A stretch of 64,000 nucleotides of DNA from Guadua angustifolia (Eukaryota; Streptophyta; Magnoliopsida; Poales; Poaceae), in contig CM070503.1 of NCBI GenBank assembly GCA_036346375.1, positions 2,852,001 to 2,916,000 on the forward strand, in the 5' to 3' direction. Positions 1 to 11,486 of the stretch are shown here, in pieces. Each line of letters opens with the position of its first letter. The first letter of the stretch is position 1. Both the position numbers and the translations under genes were made by a program. The notes under the pieces were generated by a model, which saw nothing but the letters and a program-made list of their open reading frames with translations, did no database searches and was not told the origin of the DNA.

Positions 1-1086
1 GTGTGAGGTCGGTCTCCGCCACTGATCCTAACTAAACCTTAGTCTGTGTGCGTAGGCAACATTCTTTTATCATTATTAGATTTCTTGCGCTACAATCAAG
101 CATGTCACAAAGTCAAGCACAGATGCTGACGGCGGCGTCTTTTAGATGGGGAAAACGCGTCATGCCATGCTTTGTAGTGTCACGCTTTCTTTTGAACGAG
201 TACTTAATTGTCAGTTTTGACCAATAAATGGTTATCTAGACAAATAGCTCACTTTTATTCAAAATAAATAAATAAATGACGAAAATCCATAGTATCATCT
301 CTGTCCAAGTTTACAAGATATATTTTTAGAATAATGTTATATAAATATATGATGTATTTCATATTTCATTACAAAATTAATGTGACATTATTGAAATATC
401 TTTGATAAATATTTATCTTTATTTTATATTATATATATATATGTATATATTGAATATAATACGTAATGATAATAATTAAGAATAATCTAGTTATTTTTAA
501 TATATTTTTATCTATATATATAAAAAATATGTCTCATAAAATTAGACGACGGAAGTACTCCGTAAACATTTCTCCATCGTCGAAATGATTCGCGAACCAG
601 CAGGAATGGAGGAGTAGGGCCCGACGGAACCGAAGGTAACCACCTTCCCAACCAACCACGCGTCGGATTCGAGCTCGACCCATATCTGGTAAACCCTCCC
701 CGCTTCTAGAAGATTCCCGCCCCATCGCGACACGCTTGGGCTTGGAATCTTCAACGAAGGCAGCCTCGTCTCCCACGACCACCTCCCCCCAGTGCCCCAT
801 CCAACGGCCACGTCTCCCCAGCTCCTCATCTGACGGCCACCAAAACCCGCACGCCTCCCGCTCCCTCGCATAGCAGTATAGCAGTAGCACACGGCTCCAG
901 AAACTTCCTCCATTAATTTTTAAGTTGATCTCCTCGCTGGAGTAGTATTTATCACGCCCCTTGCTCCGCGCCTCCGCCTCCGTCCCAGACCCAGATCCAC
1001 GCGTAATCTTTTTTCCTAGCTGCGTTTATTGATCTCTTGATTAATTCGACTTGTTCGTGCAGCGAATTCGCGAGATCTGCACGCAA
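1..1086 (+). promoter_or_regulatory. Upstream region of the DeSI-like gene
   Basis: No coding region is supported here. Bases 240-540 are very AT-rich with TA-repeat tracts. From about 550 the sequence becomes GC-rich and non-repetitive, as expected for a grass proximal promoter and 5' UTR leading to the ATG at 1087. The long minus-strand open frames between 534 and 913 look like non-coding shadows of this GC-rich stretch. The transcription start and TATA box cannot be fixed from sequence alone. Confidence 0.4.
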
Positions 1087-2126
1087 ATGGCGGAGGTAAT
1101 GCTCGTTCCCTTCCCTTCCCTTCCCTTCATTTGCTGCTGTTTGGTACTAGTCGCAGCTAATCTCTCTCATAACGGAGGGAGGGAGAGGAGAGGAGAGAGC
1201 GATTGAGATGTGAGATCTGACGACGCTGTTGGTTGTTAATGGCAGGAGGGGTACAAGGTTTCGCTGAACGTGTACGACCTGAGCAACGGCCTCGCGAGGC
1301 AGCTCTCCACCTCCTTCCTTGGCAAGCCCATCGAGGCAATCTGGTTGGTTTCTCGCTTCTTCTTCAATTCTTCGTAGATCTTTTCAATCTAGATGTGATT
1401 TTGACAAGAAAGGATTTGGATTTGATATGTTATTATAGGCACACGGGCGTGGTGGTGTACGGGAACGAGTACTACTTCGGCGGCGGGATCCAGTCGTTGC
1501 CGGCGGGGACGACGCCGTACGGGCGGCCGGTGCGGGTGGTGGACCTGGGCGTTACGCACGTCCCGCGGGAGGTGTTTGAGGATTACCTCAGAGACATCGG
1601 CCCGCGCTACACCGCCGAGACGTACCGACTGCTCAGCCACAACTGCAACAACTTCAGCAACGAGGTGGCGCAATTCCTCGTCGGCGCCAGCATCCCCGAC
1701 TACATCCTCAACCTGCCAAGCGAGGTCATGTCCAGCCCCATGGGCCCCCTCATCATGCCCATGATCCAGAACCTCGAGGCCACGCTCCGCAGCAATGACG
1801 CGCCGCAGGCCACGCAGTTCGTCCCCACGCCCGCTGCCGTCTCCGCGCCGCCACCCAGCAAGCCTCCAAGTACTACCGCTACCAGTACCAGTACGATCGC
1901 GGGCTCTTCTGCCAAGCAAGAAGAGAAGGTTGAGAAGGCGAGGAGTGAGGCTGCTGCTGCGGTTGACCCGCTCGGGAGCTCGAGGGGGAAGGTGCAGGAG
2001 GAGGTGATGCGGGAGTTTGCGGCTATCATGGCGAGCGGTACGCTGCGGGCGAGCGAGGCGGCGGCGCTGGCGATGCGGCGGGTCATGGAGCGCCACAGCA
2101 ACGCCACGACCATGCAGCAGGGGTAG
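1087..2126 (+). CDS. DeSI-like PPPDE-domain thiol protease (deSUMOylating isopeptidase family)
   Basis: Three exons splice in frame with GT/AG borders: 1087-1095, 1246-1343 and 1439-2126, giving 264 aa and a TAG stop. The start is a three-codon first exon (Met-Ala-Glu) ending at a GTAATG donor, a layout needed to complete the domain. The PPPDE fold covers about residues 7-150. The predicted catalytic dyad is His37 (in IWHTGVVVYG) and Cys105 (in LSHNCNNFSN), at nearly the same spacing as in animal DeSI-1. The downstream region about 150-225 is Pro/Ser/Thr/Ala-rich and probably disordered. The C-terminus (about 230-257) holds a conserved-looking Ala/Arg-rich helix (AIMASGTLRASEAAALAMRR). Family members remove SUMO or ubiquitin from substrates or act as acyl-protein thioesterases; which of these applies here is not shown. 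The length fits plant homologues of about 265 aa. Intron 1 carries a short TTCCC repeat. The gene appears intact. Confidence 0.93.
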
Positions 2127-2444
2127 ATGAGATCCAGGGAGACCATACATTTCATCGGATTGACTAGATGCGATTGAATTCCGCTGCAATGCAATTCAGA
2201 ACAATTTGAGTTGCATGCTTCTTGTACTGCATGCTGCAACGATGTTAAAACTGGACAATGTTATTTATCTTATGTTGTTTTTAACGTTACTCCCCCGTTC
2301 ACAGACACTCGTCGGTTTGAGATATGTACGGTAAGATTTTTAAAACTTTAGCAATCCATATCTTTTTATATTTAGATTAGGGGAGTGTATAGGTATCATC
2401 TGGATGTTTTTATCTTAACTAACATCCAAATTCACCGGACAGTT
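2127..2444. other. 3' flank of the DeSI-like gene
   Basis: This is the probable 3' UTR and downstream DNA after the TAG at 2124-2126. It is AT-rich with no supported coding region. No clear polyadenylation signal can be singled out. Confidence 0.4.
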
Positions 2445-2568
2445 GGATCTAACATCCAAATTCACCGGGCCGTTGGATCAAATCATAGGATCGGATGTGG
2501 GCCGTTGGATCTAACATCCAAATTCACCGGGCCGTTGGATCAAATCATAGGATCGGATGTAATCGATA
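2445..2568. repeat. Two-copy tandem repeat, 62-bp period
   Basis: A 62-bp unit beginning GGATCTAACATCCAAATTCA occurs at 2445 and again at 2507, nearly identical. Each unit contains GGGCCGTTGGATC and GGATCGGATGT submotifs, and a partial unit precedes at about 2425. It lies in a non-coding stretch and the short open frame through it is not convincing. Confidence 0.8.
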
Positions 2569-3507
2569 CTCCCGAATCTCAACAATGATCCAATGGTTCT
2601 AGATTTGGGTGATTTCAACAAAAAAAACATCCGGTTGATGTTTATCAAATCCCCATTAGATGTACGTATTATTATAACAAGTTATATATCCGTGCGATGC
2701 AACAAAAATTCAATTTACGATAAAAAAATTATTTGTAAAGAACACTAACTTTATCTGAATAATAATGTTCACTCTAAATATGCAATGGTTAAATGTTTAA
2801 ATCAATTCATCGAAGCATACAAATTTCAAAAACCTGTTTATAAATTAAGAATTCAAAATTATCTTTAATTTCACAAATTTAAATAATAACATCACGGTAT
2901 TTAGAATTGTAAATTTCATAATTCAAGATTAATTGATCGACCGAAAGAGGTATTACTTGCTGCCTTATAGGTGCAAAGGCATTTAAGAGGTAGGCGTCAT
3001 CCGTATGTGACTGCTATCATCAGTGGCGTGCATGGCTTGTACGTCTTGCTCTGGCTATACCATAGCCCCACCCCATCAACCAGCTCCACCGCCTTCTCGC
3101 CTCCCCCCGCAAACGTCTCTCTCAACCTATTGACATCATCTACCACGGCAAGCTCCAGCAGCGCCGTCAGCTTATCTCACCGTCCACCAACGGCTACCTG
3201 CTCCTGCACCGCATCGACGAAATCATGAAGGTTGCCCATTACTTTCGCTCAACAGATAAGCTCAACACATCTGTAGGAGAGGCAAGAAACAGCTGGGTTA
3301 TATAAATTCAGCAACTGATGAGGTATCTATGGAATCCAGATTAAGAAATCATCTAATAAAGAAGGTAACAAAAGGAAAAGAGACGAAAAGAGACCCAACT
3401 CCATAAATCGAAACTCTATTTCTTTCGGAAGAGAATCAATCAATCCAATCCGAAAAGCACCGGGAATAATCGCCGCTGATTCGAATGCCAGATCAATAGT
3501 TGAAAGA
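2569..3507. other. Gene-poor stretch with a short coding-like fragment
   Basis: Bases 2640-2950 are AT-rich and featureless. From about 2960 to 3230 the composition is GC-rich and gene-like. One frame near 3120-3230 reads as an uninterrupted peptide rich in Gln, Arg and Leu that I cannot assign to a family. It may be a captured gene fragment. Bases 3320-3507 hold another unassigned low-GC segment, open on the minus strand for 69 codons. Confidence 0.3.
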
Positions 3508-4261
3508 AAAGCAATAAACGAGTCATGCATATTCATTTACCTCTTGTGACGGGATGATCAAATCCAATCTACCGGGGTGGTCACTCGTACACGTTTCGGG
3601 GTAAAGGTGGAGAACGGACGTAACACCACTGTGGAGTATATGTACCCCGGGTATCTGCATGGCGGGCCGAGAGGACCCCCAGGAGGGGATGGGCCAAGCC
3701 GACTACATGAAGATGGGTATTGCTCAGGAGGCAGGCCGCCATGCGCAACAAGGAAACCTCAAGATGGAAACCAACCTCGCTAGGGAGGATACAATTATAA
3801 TCCTAGTCGCTATCATGTATAACGGATAAGGAAAGAGATATAATCTCCACCTCAGATCCGAGTGGGACTCCTTTGTAACCGCCTCCTCGCTATATAAAGG
3901 GAGGGGCGGGGAGGAAAAAAAGAAGACAACATCATCAGCAAATAAGCTAGCTACTCATAATTCCAGAGCACAGGACTAGGGTATTATCTCCACCGCGAGA
4001 GCCCGAACCTGTATAATTTCTCGTGTCTTGTGCTACCATCGAGTTTCCGATCCAGCGCTTAGCCCTCTTTTAATTATTGTCGGTAACAAACCTCGACAAC
4101 CACTAACTCCTAATTAGAATTAGTACAGATCAATGGGAGAAAGGAAAGCAATAAACGAGTCATGCATATTCATTTACCTTCCGCGATGGGATGATCCAAT
4201 CCAATCTACCGAGGTGGCCACTCGCATACATTTCAGGGTAAAGGTGGAGAACGGACGTACC
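3508..4261. repeat. Direct repeat of about 120 bp flanking a solo LTR
   Basis: The segment at about 3508-3624 (starting near AGCAATAAACGAGTCATGCA) recurs at about 4147-4261 with about 10-15 percent divergence. The left copy is joined directly to the solo LTR. The right copy follows it after a short spacer. The arrangement suggests that the host locus was already tandemly duplicated before the LTR element inserted, or was duplicated around it. Confidence 0.7.
3630..4098 (+). mobile_element. Solo LTR of a gypsy-type/LARD family
   Basis: The element starts TGTGGAGTATATGTACCCCG and ends CTCGACA, in TG...CA form. It is flanked by an identical 5-bp direct repeat ACCAC (3625-3629 and 4099-4103), the expected LTR-retrotransposon target duplication. 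It matches the paired LTRs at 40127 and 44141 along its length, including the CTATATAAAGGGAGGGGCGG TATA-box region near 3890-3910. No internal domain remains, so it is a solo LTR left by LTR-LTR recombination. Confidence 0.9.
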
Positions 4262-4269
4262 ATCACCAA

Positions 4270-4650
4270 CTCCTAATTAGAATTAGTAGAGATATTATAA
4301 CTTTATTGGATTTTTAAAATATATTACAATAGAAATTAGTGCTTAAAGTTGAGTTTTGTGACCATGTTGATATACAAAACTATAATTATTTATGATCGGA
4401 GAAAGTAACTGTGACTCTACTGCTAATCTTATTAGATAAGAATTTTGGTGGTTCGCGATGGAAATGGTGGTGTTGGATTGGATATCCGGAGAAAAATATA
4501 TTTCATGTTTCAGATTTCATGCAATTTCTTGCCGTAGGGTAGTATCAAAACGTCTGTTTAGTTTTCAATTCCCGTGACGTTCTTATCTGTCCCTTGACGA
4601 TGGCATTCCTCGTGGTTCTTGCTGCTGAGCAATCGAATCTCTCGTGCATA
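4270..4650. other. AT-rich spacer with possible Stowaway-like remnant
   Basis: Bases 4290-4410 resemble one half of the Stowaway-like element at 18472-18728: CACCAAC/TAATTAGAATTAG and a segment near 4395 ending CGGAGAAAGTA. Only one convincing terminus is visible, so it may be a truncated MITE. Nothing else is supported here. Confidence 0.3.
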
Positions 4651-4663
4651 TTGAAACATAAGA

Positions 4664-5958
4664 CAAACGAGAGAGACTTTTGACGAGTTCGAGGCACCTT
4701 AGTTCCCTCACGTCAAGGACGGAGCCCCCGCATCCCTTCGGGTGCCCCCGCGTCGCCTCCGGGCGGAGGCACCCTAGCTTTAGCCGTTGTTACACCTTTT
4801 CCCATCTTTTCTCTGTCACGTCGCTGCTGGAGCGAGTTCGCGGAAGGTCCGTACAGCTTCCGAGAAAGACGGCGGCGGGGCCAATCACGCGCCCATGGTT
4901 TTGAGTGCCCAGATCCGCGCGGGGACGTCGGGAGGGTGCCATGGCGTCCCCTCCTCGCGATGGGGGCGGCCAAGGAGAGGGGGCCGCGCTCGGCTCTTCA
5001 CGGAGGAGACTGCGTCCGCCGATTGGAGTCAAGGCTCGGGATCCGGTGCTGCCGGGGGCCGGATTTGGCGCCCCGCGGCCAGATTCACCACCTCCGCCGC
5101 CGGTGGTGGCGGGCGGTGGCAGCTGCTGACCCCTCGGTGTCTTATGGTGGTTTAGGTTGGATCCCCTCACTTGTTGTTGCCAACACTGGTGCTGGTGGCT
5201 GGCTTCGGCAACTTGTGGATGATGAGCGATCTAGGTGACTACTCTTCGCTTCAGCGTCTTTATTTCTTATTCGTGTTATTCATACATTTCTTTTGATCTA
5301 TGGCATCTTATCATCGATTCGCAGATTCGCTTTTCTTAGGCGATACAACTCATTTTTTAGGTGCACTCTATGGACTTGATGATCGTGTGCCTATTGGCTA
5401 GCTCGCGAATCTGTCATCGTAGAGTCGAACATCTAAAAATTGTTTGTCTAGCCTTGAGAAGATGGCCGTTGCTATTGGCTAAGATTAAGTGGTATGACGG
5501 CACTAGCTCGGAATGAGGGTGGTTGCAACACTGGGATCTCCGGTACTTCGACTTCAGGGAGAAATCCCTAGGTCTGACCTTAGTTGGTTGTACCTGGCAA
5601 TGGCCTTGTTGAAAGCATTGTTTTGTAGTCTGAGGATTTACTCTCCGAGGTGAAAACCTTTGGTCTGACCTTCACTGGTTGGATCATGGCAATGGCGGTG
5701 CGTGTGCGTATCGAGTCCTTCTTGGAGGCGTTGTCATTGGAGAGCTTTTATCGCGGTCCAAGTGTTGCTATGATGGTGGATAGTCTTGAAGATAATATTG
5801 CGTGATGTAGTTTGCCGCGACGGTTCCTTTGTCTTTTCTTGTGTGTGTTTGGCTGTGTACACCCTAGCTGTGTAGATGCCGAGAGTCTTCTTAGTATAAT
5901 TGTATCACCTTGATGTAATTTACTAAGATTAATAAAAGCTTCTTTTATCGAAAAAAAA
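4664..5958 (+). mobile_element. Poly(A)-tailed retroposed element (LINE-type insertion or retrocopy)
   Basis: This 1.3-kb insertion ends in AATAAAAGCTTC...(A)8 at about 5951-5958. It is bounded by a 13-bp direct repeat TTGAAACATAAGA at 4651-4663 and 5961-5973, the signature of target-primed reverse transcription. The 5' half (4680-5160) is GC-rich with overlapping open frames on both strands of up to 126 codons. The 3' half carries repeated phrases on the AGGTCTGACCTT theme (near 5570 and 5660). I see no reverse transcriptase or endonuclease motif, so it is non-autonomous, 5'-truncated, or a processed transcript mobilised by a LINE. Confidence 0.8.
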
Positions 5959-5973
5959 TGTTGAAACATAAGA

Positions 5974-6245
5974 AAATTGCTTATTCGTAGACCAATCGAA
6001 TTCGGTACGGAGTTCCTCAGGCATGGATATCAGTCCCATGATCCCCATCTACGTAGCCATCCTGATCACTGGGATGGCATGAAAGACGCATGTTCATGTC
6101 ATCTTTTGAAGCAGAGAAAGATTTGCGGTTGTACCACTCCATCTCCATAGCTGAAGGCTGAAGGAGCGAAATGTGGCAGGACGGCAGGATGGTCGGGTGT
6201 TGTCTTACACTACCACGGAGCTACGAGCATGCTGCGCTAGAAAGG
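5974..6245. other. Intergenic spacer, nothing recognised
   Basis: Non-repetitive DNA of mixed composition follows the retroposed element. No open frame or transposon terminus is convincing. Confidence 0.4.
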
Positions 6246-6373
6246 TTTCTGGGACTGATTAAGCGTGCTAAATATATTATTTTCTTGTGAAACAGGAAAG
6301 AACAGAAATGTTTCTGGGACTGATTAAGCGTGCTAATTATATTATTTGCTTGTGAAAAGGAAAGAACAGAGCC
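6246..6373. repeat. Tandem duplication, 65-bp period
   Basis: The unit beginning TTTCTGGGACTGATTAAGCG occurs at 6246 and 6311, differing by a few substitutions and a small indel, and is followed each time by AGGAAAGAACAGA. Confidence 0.85.
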
Positions 6374-6702
6374 AATCTGTTTTGCCACGCATTGTGAAAT
6401 AAGCCAAGCCGGAATGTGCAGCCAAATTTAAGTTTCTAGACCAATTTCCTCTAAAAAAAACTTTGCAAGCTGATCAAGAGTTATTTTAATCTTAAAAAAG
6501 AAAGTTATTTTCCTTATTAATGGGGGAAATATCTTGAAATTCCTATATTAATTAAAAACAATCTTGACCATTAAATTTTCAAATTGGTATAACTTATGGG
6601 TTAGATGTATTGATAGATATAGACGTCGGGGGGGAAATAATATTACCGGTTATGACACATAGTGACGTTGAGCCCCTATATTATATTACTACTATCCTTA
6701 CG
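6374..6702. other. AT-rich spacer
   Basis: No gene, terminus or clear repeat is seen. The short open frame starting at 6662 runs into the following tandem repeat and is not convincing. Confidence 0.4.
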
Positions 6703-7190
6703 CCGCATGGATTCACTGAGAAACGAGCGATGCCATGTCATCGTTTTTTCAAAAACACCCCTAGACAGCGATTTTGTTAAAAAGCTCCCCGCTTTCCGTA
6801 AATTGAATTGGACATGGAAGAAAATAGCTGCACAGTGGCTTTATTGCAAGTGGGACCCGGAGGAGGAGATTCCATAATTTACAATTACATCACTACGATA
6901 TGATTTACACTCAAGATGGGCTAGCATTTTGAATATTATATCACTATTTATATCGCATGGATTCGCCCAGCAACGAGCGACGCCACATCATCATTTTTTT
7001 TTCAAAAACACTCTTGGCCGGCAATTTTGCAAAAACTTTCTCCAGATTTTCGTAAATTGAATTGGACATGGAAGAAATTAGCACAGTGGCTTTATTGCAG
7101 GTGGGACCCAAAGGAGGAGATTCCATAATTTTCAATTACAACTCTAGGATATGATTTACACTCAAGATGGGCTAGCATTTCAAAATTAAA
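6703..7190. repeat. Tandem duplication, about 250-bp period
   Basis: Two units, 6703-6952 and 6953-7190, share CGCATGGATTC, a GAATTGGACATGGAAG block, the segment CAGTGGCTTTATTGCA, GAGGAGATTCCATAAT, and end with ACACTCAAGATGGGCTAGCA. Divergence is about 15 percent, so the duplication is not recent. No transposon ends were identified. Confidence 0.85.
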
Positions 7191-7683
7191 TTAAATAGCA
7201 ATAACCACTTAACTCGTAATAAATAAATTCCATATTAATTTTCTAACTACTTAACTCATAATATATAAACTCCATAATATACATAACTTTTCTAAGTACA
7301 ATTATATTCAGACTAGACCTAATTTTCAAATTCAAGCTAAAACCTAAAAAATGGACTTATAATTAATTTTGGATTAAAATTATAATTTATAATTTAAACT
7401 CTATAATTGGATTGAGTTGTGGATTGAAATCGAATTTGGAATATACTAAATTAATGCCTGTGCGTTGCTACGAAAAATAAAATTGGTAACGAAACATAAA
7501 GGTCAAGTAATAAAAGAAAATTGTGCTACAAGATCAAACATCTATTTCTCCCGATTACAAAAGTTTTTATGGTTTCTTCTCCTATATGAATTAAAACCAA
7601 ATATATTGTACATAGCAATATATATTACCAATCTCAAAAATCAATCAATCATTTTTATCCCTTTTTGCAATTTATATTACCAG
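7191..7683. other. AT-rich spacer before the transporter fragment
   Basis: Low-GC DNA. An open frame from 7465 continues into the ABCC fragment, but its first 70 or so codons encode Lys/Asn/Ile-rich sequence typical of random AT-rich DNA and are not regarded as coding. Confidence 0.5.
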
Positions 7684-8610
7684 CTAGCGTTCCTCTTCCT
7701 CTCGCCATGCCCGCAACGCGCGCTCCTCGGCGCCGTCGACCTCGTCTTCCTCGTCGCCTCGCTCGTCCTCGTCATCCATCGCCTTCGCAGGGGCGACACG
7801 AGGGCTTCCCCCGAGCACGAGGCGTTGGTGCCGAAGCCACTGCCATTTCGGACTACTGGCCGCTATGCGGTCATGCTCGGGGCGTCCGCCGTCCTCCTCG
7901 CGCTCGCATTCTTCCTTCTGCTGAGCACACCATGGCGCGTTGTGAAGTCCTCCTTCCTCGCCGCTCACTTCGTCGCGCACGCTATGGCCGCGTGGTCAAT
8001 CGCCTCGGAAAAAGGGGCCACCGCCGCCACTCAGCCTTTGCACCTCTGCATCTTCTGGATGGCCACCACCCTCGGCGCCATGCTCTTCTCCGCTTCGGTG
8101 GTGATCCGTTGCGCCGACAGTTCACTGTTCTTTCTAGATGACCCTCTCACCTTTGCCGCCCTACTCGTCTCCATGCTTCGGGCGTACCTAGCCATCACTG
8201 GCTTCATCGGCCATGACGCCGGAGCCTATGAAGGTGAACCAGAAAACACCAGTAGCCGCCGCGCCGCCGCGGCGCCGCCAAGATCGTTCCTCTCTCGTGG
8301 CGTTCGGTTGGATCAACCTGCTTTACCAAGGGTATGCTAATGACTTTCATCACGATAATGTCCCACCGGTGTCGCCGAACAGCGTCTTGCTGTTATGCGC
8401 TTTGTTCACATCCAACTGGCCGGCGCTGGGGTCACGGTACCTGGTGGGAGTCGCGCTCTGGTTGTCCTTCTGGCCGCATTATTACTGATCGCGGCGCTCG
8501 GCCTCCTGCGCCTCGCGGTCATGTGCGTCGGTTCGTCACTTATTGATCAGTTCGTCGAGTTTATTCGCCGTGGTGGCACGACATGGGAGATCTTGAATGA
8601 ATTATCTTGA
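7684..8610 (+). pseudogene. Frameshifted N-terminal fragment of an ABCC (MRP-type) transporter
   Basis: Three overlapping frames together resemble the N-terminal TMD0/linker region of plant multidrug-resistance-associated (ABCC) transporters: about 7684-8290, about 8285-8450, then about 8440-8610. The first part has several hydrophobic helices (e.g. AVDLVFLVASLVLVIHRLRR and SAVLLALAFFLLL). The linker motif SFLSR...INLLYQGYAND...VPPVSP then leads into SLIDQFVEFIRRGGTTWE at the start of the first transmembrane domain. Full family members are about 1,450-1,600 aa with two nucleotide-binding domains, none of which is present. At least two frameshifts, no convincing start codon and an abrupt stop show it is dead. 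It lies in AT-rich repeat DNA, so it is probably a captured or relocated gene fragment. Confidence 0.8.
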
Positions 8611-9485
8611 TTGATTCTGTGAAAACTGTGCAGTATGTATATAGTACAAAAGAAATGATTGGTCGGCTATTAATTACCGGCAATAATAAGGGATTTTGCT
8701 ATAATAATCAGCCATATTTAGAGAGATATGGCTGGCTGTAAATCAGGAAAGAATAATTAGCTATAATGACTAGCTATTATTGGAGATATGGGGGGCTAGG
8801 AAGAACGGACCGCTGCCACCAACTGCAAATTTATATTGGTAGAGATATACACAGAAACCCTGATTTTTAATTAATGTGATAGTATAATATATGGTAAATA
8901 ATTAATTTAAATCTAAAGAAATCCTTTTTGAGTATTTGAAACATTTAATGATAAAAATAGAGTTGTGCTCAAGCAAAATGACATTATAGATGAAAATCCA
9001 ACTCGAAATTAATATCTTTTTTAATATACTTAGTTAAATTTTAGAAATAAGAATAAAGTGGTATTAACATCAAGATATGATATAAAGTTTCAAATTTAGA
9101 GTAAACTAAATTAGTAAATAAAAATATATTAAGTTATTGTTAAATCTAATATGCATAAAATTTATTTTTGAATATAAAAGTTAGGGTTCCAAATATAAGT
9201 AAATTGAGATTCGAAATTAGAAAAATAATTTGAAATGTAAATATCGGAACTTCAAATTGCGAAACTCAAAACCAAATTTCCAAATGTGTATAATTTTTCT
9301 AAATAACTTAAAAGTTAAACGTTATAAAATTAAAACATGTTTGAAGTTAGTATTTGTACAAATTTGAAATCAAGGTACTGTGTACTTGATATAAAAAGTT
9401 TCAAATTTGGAATCACTAAATGTAAATGAAAACTTTATTAACAAACATATGTAAAATCATATTCAAAATACAACCAAAGATCAGG
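8611..9485. other. AT-rich intergenic DNA
   Basis: Long A/T runs. A small dispersed motif, TTATATTGGTAGAGATATAC near 8830, resembles sequence at 4095-4130 and 4265-4295. No genes are supported. Confidence 0.4.
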
Positions 9486-9715
9486 AGGTGTTTGGCACAG
9501 CTCCAGTTCCACTAAAATTTGTGGAGTTGGTGGAGTAGGGTATTACTAGCTTCAGAAATTTATGAAGCTGGAGCTGTGGGTATATTAAGAGTGTTTAGGT
9601 GGATCATATTGTTTATATTTTAGACTAAAAATATAAAGTTAATTCACTTTATTTGAGTTTACAAGCTTTAGATCTAAGATGGAATTGAGCTCTGGAGCTC
9701 TAGTACCACGGCCTT
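9486..9715. mobile_element. Possible degenerate MITE
   Basis: The segment begins GGTGTTTGGCACAGCTCCAG, has an internal AGCTGGAGCTG, and ends with CTCTGGAGCTCTAGTACCAC. This resembles Tourist-like MITEs that start with a GTGTTTGG motif and subterminal AGCTCCA boxes. The terminal inverted repeats match poorly and no clean 3-bp target duplication was found. Confidence 0.35.
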
Positions 9716-11486
9716 AGTTGTCAATTTTTTTTGTAATGTGAGCTTGGTATCTTAAAGGACAGGGAGGATGCACGCCATATGCACATTCCACTCATGCTAA
9801 ACACGCACATACACATAGAGCACATCGGCTACATTTTTTTTTTTTGGTGAAGGCTCTATAGCCTCATATAACGTGGATAAGCGTTTTTCCACTGAAGGTA
9901 TATGCATATTTATACTACGGATAAATACTTGTATATATTTCTAAACATGATATGTAAACAATTCATTTCATATAATTACTAGTCCGTGCAGCGCATAGGC
10001 TGACTACTAAGAATAGATGGCCCCAGGCCAGCGGAGCGCTGGGATTAATTCCGAGTCGGCAACCATCATCAAGCTTACCACCATCGAAGATGATTCAGCT
10101 ATTACGAAAAAGCTTACCAAGCTCTCATCTCGTCTCATACGTACGCATCGTGTCATTGACAAGGAACGAACATATGTATCGGATTACGTTGCATGCGATG
10201 CATGCAGGCTTCAGCTGATGAGGAGGATGGATTTGACTGCGCGCTTACATGCGTGCTTCTTGTACTGTGCATCCGCCTGCATGTTGCTACGTACGTCCGT
10301 ACGATGTAGACCAGCTGGATTAATTTGTTTACCCGATTGTTTCGGCTGTCAATTCTGATGGTTCGATCAATGGATCGGATCGGACAAGGCACGTTGCTTT
10401 CTGTCCTGCTGTACTGTTTGGGTCGTGCTTTACCGGTCTCTAGCTCCGAGTGTTCTGGGTTCTCAGGCAGCATTAAGGGTCCAGGTTAACAGTACCCTTT
10501 CAGGCGCTTGTTTCAGAAACGTCGAATTTAGGCTACTGTTTACCCCTACGATCCTGCACCTGTTACAACAACGGAAGGAACAGTCAAACGAGTTGCCGTC
10601 CTTCCCTAACCTTTTTTTTTTCAAGCAAGCTTCACTTCTCTAACTTGCTTATAGGGTTCATAATATGGGAATCGCGATTTTTGATTATTGGCTAAAATCG
10701 TTTGAAAACCGTTAGAAATCAAAGAGTTAAGAAATCAATTTTTTTAGAAAAAAGTTTGAAAAAAATCGGTCGATTTTGACCGACACCGAAAATCGATCGG
10801 CCAATCGAATGTTTCTTAGAACCGATTTTTTTAGCGATTTTCGCTAGATTTTTTATTTTCACCGATTATTGACCGGTTTATGCCGCATAAATTATTTTTG
10901 AATTTTTGAATTGGATTGGTTTACCGACCAGTTTCTACTATCGAACACGTTTGATACGGTTGATTTTTGCAATTTTCGAGCCGTTTTCATCGTTTCTGTG
11001 AAACCTGTCTACGTTATACTCCACTAGACACTAGTACAGTTTTTATTTTCCAAAAAATTTACTCTGCTAGTGTCACATAGCACATAGGTCCTTTGCAGTT
11101 TCAGATCTCGTTTGCAATACATAAATTTTGCAAGTAACGGTTTAAAGAACCAAGAAAAATTCCAGACGGGAGGATGGTATTGTTCTACAACTGTCATTAC
11201 TGCATGTCTGCATGTCTACATGTATACGAGATTCATTTCACCCGCTCACTAGCTAGCTAGCTACATATTTTTTTTACTAGAATATTTTTCACGGTTCGTA
11301 GAAAATTTTCTTTTTTTTCGGCGGCGTTTTTGTAAAAAAAAAACGTCGAATAAATGAGCGAAATGGCTGAAAGGACACAAAGAAATAACGTTTTTTTGCA
11401 TATATCTGGGGTTCTCCCACGAAGAATCTGCGATCGTGCTAAATCGAAAAGGTCTTTTTCGTAAAAAATAGCCGGAACAATCAAAA
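9716..11486. other. Unassigned intergenic DNA
   Basis: A poly-T run lies at about 9835-9845. Bases 10010-10640 are of moderate GC with short open frames on both strands that I do not recognise. Bases 10650-10990 are unusually dense in CGATTTT/ACCGATT words and may be an old repeat. No gene is supported. Confidence 0.35.

Noticed and set aside
1389..2189. 266-codon minus-strand open frame
   Set aside because: It is antisense to exon 3 of the DeSI-like gene, which explains the sequence better with a complete conserved domain.
3327..3536. Possible organellar DNA insertion (69-codon minus-strand frame with hydrophobic stretches)
   Set aside because: I could not match it to any plastid or mitochondrial gene from memory, so there is no support beyond composition.
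4713..5170. Overlapping open frames in the GC-rich half of the retroposed element
   Set aside because: Open on both strands with no recognisable domain. Composition explains the lack of stops.
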